From Myxococcota bacterium (GTDB taxonomy: Bacteria > Myxococcota_C > UBA6777): 58,164 bases of DNA. The stretch is taken from contig JAKLKB010000028.1 of NCBI GenBank assembly GCA_023150835.1, positions 1-58,164 of the forward strand, written 5' to 3'. Position 1 is the first letter of the stretch; every line of letters starts with the position of its first letter. Under the pieces are notes generated by a model. That model made no database searches. It had not been told where the DNA came from and was given only the letters and a program-made list of their open reading frames with translations. The position numbers and the translations under genes are program-made. Below, in pieces: positions 53,133 to 58,164 of this stretch.

Positions 53133-53442
53133 TCCCAACCCCCCCTTGACAACGCCCCAACCACCGTGGCGCGTCTCGATCCAGTTTTGCACAAAATGCC
53201 GATGGCTATTGCGCGCCGCTTGGCTTGCCCAAGAACTCCTCACCACCTTTGAAAACGATCTGCACGAAGTCGCTCTTTGTCCCGCAGATTCCGGCACTTT
53301 TGATGTCTTCCTCAACGGCTCTTTGCTGTTCTCTCGCGCACAACAACAACGCTTCCCCGAGCCCCGCGAGATCAAACAAGCCCTCCGCGATATCATCGAT
53401 CCACACCGTTCTCTCGGGCATTCTGATCGCCCCACCCCCTAA
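53119..53442 (+). CDS. SelT/SelW/SelH (Rdx) family thioredoxin-like protein, Cys form
   Basis: 107 residues from the GTG at 53119, overlapping the HPPD stop by 14 bp; a TTG further in is the alternative. VSIQFCTKCRWLLRAAWLAQ carries the CxxC redox motif (C24, C27) where vertebrate relatives have selenocysteine. EVALCPADSGTFDVFLNG and RFPEPREIKQALRDIIDP complete the Rdx fold. A small oxidoreductase of unknown partner; the coupling to tyrosine catabolism is positional only. Confidence 0.88.
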   Translation: METSNPNPPLTTPQPPWRVSIQFCTKCRWLLRAAWLAQELLTTFENDLHEVALCPADSGTFDVFLNGSLLFSRAQQQRFPEPREIKQALRDIIDPHRSLGHSDRPTP

Positions 53443-53533
53443 CACACTCTCTAAGAGAGGTGTGTTCGAAGGATTGCTGCGATCCGCTGTAGACGCCCGA
53501 TGGTTGGGCAGCCACCCCCGACTGCGCCCGCCT

Positions 53534-53563
53534 CCGATCTGCGGATCATGATCCGCAGATCGG
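53534..53563. repeat. Perfect 30-bp palindrome within a repeat-rich gap
   Basis: CCGATCTGCGGATCA is followed directly by its exact reverse complement TGATCCGCAGATCGG. It follows a family B-like fragment (GGGCAGCCACCCCCGACTG at about 53503). It lies at the left edge of the AT-richer stretch that leads to the IscB locus. Confidence 0.8.
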
Positions 53564-53749
53564 CCCTGCCCTCTTACTTTTCGCAAAAAGATGATTTTCC
53601 TTTAAGATCGGCTTATTAGAGCAACGATCTTGGATCTCGTTGGGACTTTTGCGATTGGCCTCTCGCCATTCTTTTGGCTTTTGTGGTATACGGTCATCCC
53701 GATCTGTATCATGAGATACACCGCGTGGCAAAAGCCTTACGCTCACGAA

Positions 53750-54045
53750 AGCGAGAAGGAGTGGGAAGTCAACGACCCGCCCCGAAAGGGAGCGGGCTTG
53801 TGAGTCTTGCCCCGTTGACCCGCCCCCAGAAGCCGAGGGAAACTTCGGTGGAGGAAACGTTGAGAGAGAATAGATAGGCACAGTCGGATGCTTCTCCAGT
53901 CCGACGCATCTGCGGGGCACGTCGACAGTCCTTGGGTAAGCCTGCTTCGTGTCTTCAAAACCTCTCGTTCAACTGGGCAAGGAGAACTTGACCGAAACGC
54001 AAGTTTCGAGAACACCCCGTCAACACGGGGAAAGGTAACGTCTTC
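53750..54045 (+). ncRNA. Putative omega-RNA of the IscB locus
   Basis: Structured region directly upstream of iscB. A long-range stem GTCAACG (53768-53774)/CGTTGAC (53813-53819) encloses the hairpin CCCGCCCC-GAAA-GGGAGCGGG. Further elements are CCGA-GGGAAAC-TTCGG, CGAAAC-GCAA-GTTTCG and CCCCG-TCAACA-CGGGG just before the start codon. Described omega-RNAs sit here, carry a guide of about 16-20 nt at their 5' end and run up to the iscB start; a GGGTAAGCC segment here also resembles a TAAGCC segment I recall from one of them. The guide would be just 5' of about 53766. Ends are estimates. Confidence 0.7.
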
Positions 54046-55371
54046 ATGGCACAAAACAGAGTCCTCGTCTTGGACGTTGACCATCAACCCCTGATGCCTT
54101 GTCATCCTGCTCGCGCTCGTCAGCTGCTCTCGGAGGGCAAAGCCGCCGTTTGGCGGCGTTTTCCCTTCGCCATCGTACTCCAACAACCCACCACTTCTCA
54201 CACACAACCCCTGCGCTTGAAGGTCGATCCCGGGAGTCGCACCTCTGGGCTCGCGGTCGTCGCCACTTACCAACGCGGACAGGTCTGTGTGTTCGCCGCA
54301 GAACTCCAACATCGCGGCATGGCGATCAAAGAAGCTCTCTACAAACGTCGTGGTGTTCGGCGTTCGCGGCGGTATCGCCACACACGTTATCGCAAACCGC
54401 GCTTTCTGAATCGAAAACGAAGAAAAGGCTGGCTGGCCCCCAGTTTGGAAAGTCGTGTGCAAAACGTGGTGCAGTGGGCCAAACGGCTGAGGCGTTGGAT
54501 GCCTTTGACGGACTTGTCGATGGAATCGGTGCGTTTCGATCTGCAACGCTTAGAGAATCCAGAGATCGAGGGCGTCCAATACCAACAAGGCACGTTGTTT
54601 GGGTACGAAGTGCGGGAATATCTGCTGGAAAAGTGGGGAAGAAAGTGTTTCTATTGTGAGGCCACAGAGGTGCCTTTACAAATCGACCACATCATGCCTC
54701 GCTCGAAGGGGGGGACGGATCGTGTGAGCAACCTGACGTTGGCCTGTGCAGCGTGCAACCAGAAGAAGGGCAACACGGACGCGAAGACGTTTCTAGCCAA
54801 ACAGCCCTCAAAATACGCAGCGTTGAGGGCTGCATCCAAGAGAGGGCTCTCAGATGCGGCGGCGGTCAACAGCACACGAACGGCGTTGTGGAAACGGTTA
54901 TGTGGGTTGGGTATCGCGTTGGAAGTGGGCAGCGGCGGGCAGACGAAGTACAACCGAAGCGTGCAAGGGTATGCGAAAACACACTGGCTCGATGCCGTGT
55001 GTGTCGGCGTGTCGGGAGAACGTGTGCTCGTGGAGGCAGAGCAAGAAGTGCTGGAGATCAAGGCGATGGGACGGGGAAGTCGACAGATGTGCAGAATGGA
55101 TCAGTACGGGTTCCCCCGAACAGGCCCGAAAGCAAGACAAAAGAAGGTGTACGGTTTTCAGACCGGAGACATGGTGGAGGCGGTGGTTTCGAGAGGAAAA
55201 AAAGCAGGTCGATACGTAGGACGGGTGGCGGTGCGAAGTACGGGCAGTTTCAACATCAAAACCCGAAGTGGCACAACACAAGGCATTTCTTACAAACATT
55301 GTCGTATCCTTCAACACACAGACGGATACGCCTACACACGAAGAAAGGACGGCGCTTCCTCCCCCCTCTAA
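54046..55371 (+). CDS. iscB: IscB RNA-guided HNH/RuvC endonuclease
   Basis: 441 residues. PLMP-type N-terminus (VLDVDHQPLMPCHPARARQL). RuvC-I LKVDPGSRTSGLAVV (D61). Arg-rich bridge helix RRGVRRSRRYRHTRYRKPRF. RuvC-II in TDLSMESVRFD (E160). HNH domain with a zinc ribbon CFYC...CAAC and LQIDHIMPRSKGGTD (H215). RuvC-III KTHWLDAVCVG (H313, D316). C-terminal target-interaction region GDMVEAVVSRGKKAGRYVGR and GSFNIKTRSGTTQGISYKHC. All catalytic residues are present, so it is probably active. IscB is the transposon-encoded relative of Cas9 and uses the omega-RNA encoded upstream. No TnpA is nearby, so the element is non-autonomous or immobilised. Confidence 0.96.
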   Translation: MAQNRVLVLDVDHQPLMPCHPARARQLLSEGKAAVWRRFPFAIVLQQPTTSHTQPLRLKVDPGSRTSGLAVVATYQRGQVCVFAAELQHRGMAIKEALYKRRGVRRSRRYRHTRYRKPRFLNRKRRKGWLAPSLESRVQNVVQWAKRLRRWMPLTDLSMESVRFDLQRLENPEIEGVQYQQGTLFGYEVREYLLEKWGRKCFYCEATEVPLQIDHIMPRSKGGTDRVSNLTLACAACNQKKGNTDAKTFLAKQPSKYAALRAASKRGLSDAAAVNSTRTALWKRLCGLGIALEVGSGGQTKYNRSVQGYAKTHWLDAVCVGVSGERVLVEAEQEVLEIKAMGRGSRQMCRMDQYGFPRTGPKARQKKVYGFQTGDMVEAVVSRGKKAGRYVGRVAVRSTGSFNIKTRSGTTQGISYKHCRILQHTDGYAYTRRKDGASSPL

Positions 55372-55399
55372 AGAAGGGGGTCTCCGCGCCTTATCAACG

Positions 55400-56452
55400 A
55401 TGAGTATCTCTCTAGAGCAACCGACTTGGCTGGCCGATCTGATCCGATATACCCTCGAACACTACGATACGCAGGCCGCAAGCGCACGCGCCACACAACT
55501 CCCCGTAGACAACCGACGCGGTGTGGCTGCCATCTCGATGGCCCTCGAATGCCGCAACGTCTCGCAAGGTTTACCTGCCCTCTATCCTGAACTCTCCGAA
55601 GATCCCTCTGATTTTCCCTCCGTCAAATTCCTCTCCACCTTGCGCATCCAATCCGAAGTCGCTTTGGATGTCGCGGTCTCCCTTGGCCGTCCCTACGAAG
55701 GCCAACTCGCCCGCCTTGCCTTGTTGATGATCTGGTGGGCGGCCCTCGGCGAACTCGATCAAGCCGACGCCCTCGCCCAACTCTGGACACAGATCGCTCA
55801 AGGACATCGCGATGCGTCCGAGATCTCGGGCTATCTCGATAGCCACATCGAACCTCTCGGCGCACACCTCAAGTCCCGCGCTGTCCTCAAACCCGATCCT
55901 CTCCTCGCTCTCCCGATCAGCCAAGGCATCAGCTTCTTTGATATCCGCATGGCTGGACAACTCGCCGAAGCTCTCCACGATGACCAACAGCTCGAACGCC
56001 ACGAGATCGAGCGCATCATGATGCTCACCCAAAGCGATCGACTCCGCTTCATCGAAGCCACCATCGCCCTCGCTTGGTCCAACGGACTCCTCGAATCCGA
56101 AGAACGCAACCTGATCAAAAAACAGATCGAAGTCCTCAACCTCGACAAAAAGGACACCCGCAAACTTCTCAACGCGATGATCACCCCCGCCGTCCCGAAA
56201 GAATTTGTGCAATCTTTCTCCGATCCAGAGGTCGCAATGTTTGTTCTGCGCCAGCTTGTGATCGCCTCCATGATCGACGGCGAACAAGACGCCAAAGAAC
56301 GCAAGTTCCTCCAACGCACCGCCAAAGAGATGGGACTCAACGACACCCAATTCCGCCAGATCATGGAAGCCATGATGGCCTTCCTCGACGCCAACCGCGC
56401 CTCCATCGACGCGATGAAGTCCCAAAAGAAACGCACCCGCCCCGGCTTCTGA
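55400..56452 (+). CDS. TerB-like domain protein
   Basis: 350 residues from the ATG at 55400; the ribosome site is weak, perhaps because the IscB element inserted just upstream, and CTCCCCCC...GGGGG (55357-55381) forms a hairpin in between. The N-terminal 200 residues are helical and unassigned (YTLEHYDTQAASARATQL). The C-terminal 150 residues contain two TerB-like helical modules (IALAWSNGLLESEERNLIKK and VIASMIDGEQDAKERKFLQR) with the D-G-x-x-x-x-x-E-R/K-x-x-L pattern typical of the tellurite-resistance TerB/DjlA superfamily. Function unknown; no tellurite genes nearby. Confidence 0.75.
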   Translation: MSISLEQPTWLADLIRYTLEHYDTQAASARATQLPVDNRRGVAAISMALECRNVSQGLPALYPELSEDPSDFPSVKFLSTLRIQSEVALDVAVSLGRPYEGQLARLALLMIWWAALGELDQADALAQLWTQIAQGHRDASEISGYLDSHIEPLGAHLKSRAVLKPDPLLALPISQGISFFDIRMAGQLAEALHDDQQLERHEIERIMMLTQSDRLRFIEATIALAWSNGLLESEERNLIKKQIEVLNLDKKDTRKLLNAMITPAVPKEFVQSFSDPEVAMFVLRQLVIASMIDGEQDAKERKFLQRTAKEMGLNDTQFRQIMEAMMAFLDANRASIDAMKSQKKRTRPGF

Positions 56453-56530
56453 TCCTCCAAAACCCTTGTTCCTCCGCCCTCTCTGCCTCACACTACTCTA
56501 CACGCTCACACAACCTCGGATGGATCGAGT

Positions 56531-56658
56531 TTTGTGGGGTTTCACCCCACACCCCACAAGGGAGCACCGCCCCCTTGACCCCGTATCGGCGGAGCAAACA
56601 GCGTTTTTCAAACCCACAACGGTTCCGCTCGAAGTGCCGCGAACACGGGTTTTTCTGG
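56531..56658 (+). repeat. Interspersed repeat family A
   Basis: TTTGTGGGGTTTCACCCCAC, CCTTGACCCCGTATCGGCGG, GTTTTTCAAACCCACAACGG, GCCGCGAACACGGGTTTTTC. Complete copy downstream of the TerB-like gene. Only the distal arm recurs at about 57140-57170 (CCCGAACACGGGGTTTTTTG). Confidence 0.85.
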
Positions 56659-56700
56659 CCACATATCACACGATAGTGTACACGAAACGTCGACACGGTT

Positions 56701-56880
56701 TGCTGTGGCGGTCCTGTTCTTGGGCAGCCACAGGGGGCTGCCCCTACATAGGTCGATCACACCGTGTGCTGTGGCGGTCCTGTTCTTGGGCAGCCACAGG
56801 GGGCTGCCCCTACATAGGTCGATCACACCGTGTGCTGTGGCGGTCCTGTTCTTGGGCAGCCACAGGGGGCTGCCCCCATA
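56701..56880. repeat. Three tandem 66-bp copies of a family B core
   Basis: Unit TGCTGTGGCGGTCCTGTTCT then TGGGCAGCCACAGGGGGCTG then CCCCTACATAGGTCGATCAC, repeated at 56701, 56767 and 56833 with almost no differences. Each unit holds the GGGCAGCC/GGCTGCCC palindrome. A fourth fragment (GGGGGCTGCCCCTACATAGG) lies at 57080. Confidence 0.9.
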
Positions 56881-56900
56881 GGCGTTAGGTTAAGCGCTTG

Positions 56901-56945
56901 TTGGCCCCCCCACCCCAGCCCTCCCCCGTGAACAGGGGAGGGAGC
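56901..56945. repeat. G/C-run inverted repeat fragment
   Basis: CCCCCCCACCCCAGCCCTCC pairs in part with AGGGGAGGGAG, the same style as the repeat at 51811-51968. The remainder to 57208 contains only repeat fragments; no gene seen. Confidence 0.55.
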
Positions 56946-57208
56946 GAAAGTCGGAAGCAGCGGGGATTTTGTTTTTTCATGACACACGCTGTATGCAACG
57001 GGGGGATTGAGGGGGGGCGACAAAAGAAACGGCGATCAGGCTAGACTATCCGGTGTTTCCACCTTAACAAGGCGCGTATGGGGGCTGCCCCTACATAGGT
57101 CGATCACACCGTGTGCGGGTTTCGTACCACACCTACGCCGCTTGCTTTGGCCCGAACACGGGGTTTTTTGCCTATGGCATCACTCCAGTCCACACAGGAA
57201 ACAACACC

Positions 57209-57970
57209 ATGCCCCAAGGTTGGTTCTATTTTTCCACGCTGATCTTTGTCTTCGCTTTGTGTCCGCTTGTGATCCTCTCGACGCTGTTTGTGACGGCTCC
57301 TTACGGTCGCTATGTCCGCCAAGGATGGGGCCCCCAAATCGATACACGCTGGCTTTGGGTTCTCATGGAATCCCCCGCCGTCTTTGGCTTTGCGCTGTTT
57401 TATTTTCTTGGGCCGCGTGCTTTTTCTCCCATGCCACTGATCTTGCTTGCGATCTGGCAGTCCCATTATATCCACCGCACCTTGATCTACCCTTGGCAGA
57501 TGCGCGCAAGCCACAGCCAAACCCCCCTTGTGATCGCCTTGATGGCGATCGTCTTTAATCTCGCCAACGCCTACCTCAACGCCTCTCACCTTTCCAGCCC
57601 CGAAGCCCACTACACGCTGTCGTGGCTCACCGATCCGCGTTTCCTCGTTGGGATCGTGCTTTTCGTCATCGGATACGCGATCAACCGCCAGTCTGACGCC
57701 ATCCTCCGCGCTTTGCGCAAACCCGGCGAAACAGGCTACAAGATCCCCTATGGGGGCTTGTATGCGTGGATCTCTTGCCCCAACTACTTTGGCGAGTGTC
57801 TGCTTTGGGCTGGATGGGCGATCGCCACATGGTCGCTTGCGGGCCTCTCTTTCTTTTTGTTTACCGCCGCCAACTTGCTCCCTCGTGCGATCGCAAATCA
57901 TCGGTGGTACCACGAAAAGTTCTCGGATTATCCAAAACAACGCAAAGCTGTCATCCCTTTCATTCTTTGA
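57209..57970 (+). CDS. 3-Oxo-5-alpha-steroid 4-dehydrogenase-like membrane enzyme
   Basis: 253 residues from the ATG at 57209 (ACAGGAAACAACACC). Five to six hydrophobic segments. The C-terminal signature of the steroid 5-alpha-reductase/DUF1295-like family is clear: GYKIPYGGLYAWISCPNYFGECLLWAGWAI and, at the end, NHRWYHEKFSDYPKQRKAVIPF. Known members reduce the delta-4 double bond of 3-oxosteroids with NADPH; bacterial homologues often have unknown lipid substrates. Length matches the eukaryotic enzymes (about 255-260). Stand-alone gene flanked by repeats. Confidence 0.9.
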   Translation: MPQGWFYFSTLIFVFALCPLVILSTLFVTAPYGRYVRQGWGPQIDTRWLWVLMESPAVFGFALFYFLGPRAFSPMPLILLAIWQSHYIHRTLIYPWQMRASHSQTPLVIALMAIVFNLANAYLNASHLSSPEAHYTLSWLTDPRFLVGIVLFVIGYAINRQSDAILRALRKPGETGYKIPYGGLYAWISCPNYFGECLLWAGWAIATWSLAGLSFFLFTAANLLPRAIANHRWYHEKFSDYPKQRKAVIPFIL

Positions 57971-57995
57971 ACCATCTCTTTCATTCTTAGAGCTT

Positions 57996-58164
57996 ATACG
58001 AAATCCGCTCGTTGTGTGATCGTAAAGACGTAGGGGCAGCCCCCTGTGGCTGCCCAAGAATACGTAGGGGCAGCCCCCTGTGGCTGCCCAAGAATACGTA
58101 GGGGCAGCCCCCTGTGGCTGCCCAAGAATACGTAGGGGCAGCCCCCTGTGGCTGCCCAAGAATA
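57996..58164. repeat. Family B copy with at least four 34-bp tandem core units, running off the window
   Basis: ATACGAAATCCGCTCGTTGT and GTGATCGTAAAGA start a normal left half. From 58029 the unit CGTAGGGGCAGCCCCCTGTG then GCTGCCCAAGAATA repeats four times with no difference up to the last base. Confidence 0.92.

Noticed and set aside
57996-58164. 34-bp tandem units as CRISPR repeats
   Set aside because: No spacers, and each unit is the palindromic family B core; no cas genes nearby.
1-58164. tRNA or rRNA genes
   Set aside because: I looked for T-loop words such as GGTTCGAATCC and conserved rRNA words and saw none in a plausible context.

Overview
The window looks like a chromosome segment of a Myxococcota-type (delta-proteobacterial) organism. 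The evidence is a MYXO-CTERM-like sorting tail on a secreted repeat protein, several eukaryotic-type Ser/Thr kinases (one fused to a formylglycine-generating-enzyme-like domain), many lipoproteins, a eukaryotic-type UDP-glucose pyrophosphorylase and a eukaryotic-type N-terminal glutamine amidase. This placement is inferred from gene content. No rRNA or tRNA gene was seen.

Layout. 1-8 kb: a 42-bp tandem array, small hypothetical genes, a DUF6036-like nucleotidyltransferase and an S46 dipeptidyl-peptidase. 7.9-17.7 kb: homoserine kinase, then a large secreted subtilase-like/FG-GAP protein translationally coupled to a kinase-FGE protein, then a beta-helix lipoprotein. 17.9-20.8 kb (minus strand): a repeat-containing peptide precursor with seven PIMK[FVI]RAD cores, an ATP-grasp ligase and a 2OG-Fe(II) oxygenase, read here as a multi-core graspetide-like RiPP cluster. 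20.9-24.3 kb: fatty-acid beta-oxidation pair (thiolase and hydratase/dehydrogenase). 24.8-30.1 kb: FKBP, then a sigma-54 response regulator divergent from a cNMP-binding pseudo-histidine-kinase/pseudo-receiver/Hpt protein. 30.2-32.2 kb: a single protein joining UDPGP and NTAQ1 (N-terminal Gln amidase). 32.4-36.0 kb: Fe-type alcohol dehydrogenase, HicB-like remnant, PuuD-like amidotransferase and aldehyde dehydrogenase. 36-41 kb: a 9-bp minisatellite, HEAT-repeat lipoprotein, Cys-rich lipoprotein, FemAB-like acyltransferase and MBL hydrolase. 41.2-44.7 kb: receiver-kinase plus HAMP sensor operon and an Nfu scaffold. 45-50 kb: DUF3754 membrane protein, bifunctional aspartokinase/homoserine dehydrogenase, PASTA protein. 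50.6-53.4 kb: tyrosine catabolism (homogentisate dioxygenase, 4-hydroxyphenylpyruvate dioxygenase) and a SelT/Rdx protein. 53.5-55.4 kb: an IscB nuclease with a structured upstream region that fits an omega-RNA. 55.4-58.2 kb: TerB-like protein, repeats and a steroid 5-alpha-reductase-like enzyme.

Intergenic space is heavily occupied by two interspersed repeat families. Family A (about 125 bp, seven copies or parts) contains a GTGGGGT/ACCCCAC hairpin and a TTTTCAAACC...GCGAACACGGG arm. Family B (about 115 bp) is a long imperfect inverted repeat with ATACGATATCCG-like ends and a GGGCAGCC/GGCTGCCC core, sometimes locally amplified as 66-bp x3 or 34-bp x4 tandems. They mostly sit between genes and at gene ends, and at 32.2 kb one supplies a stop codon. 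Start sites were chosen mainly by Shine-Dalgarno match; most good genes have AAGGAG or GGAGG 5-10 nt upstream.
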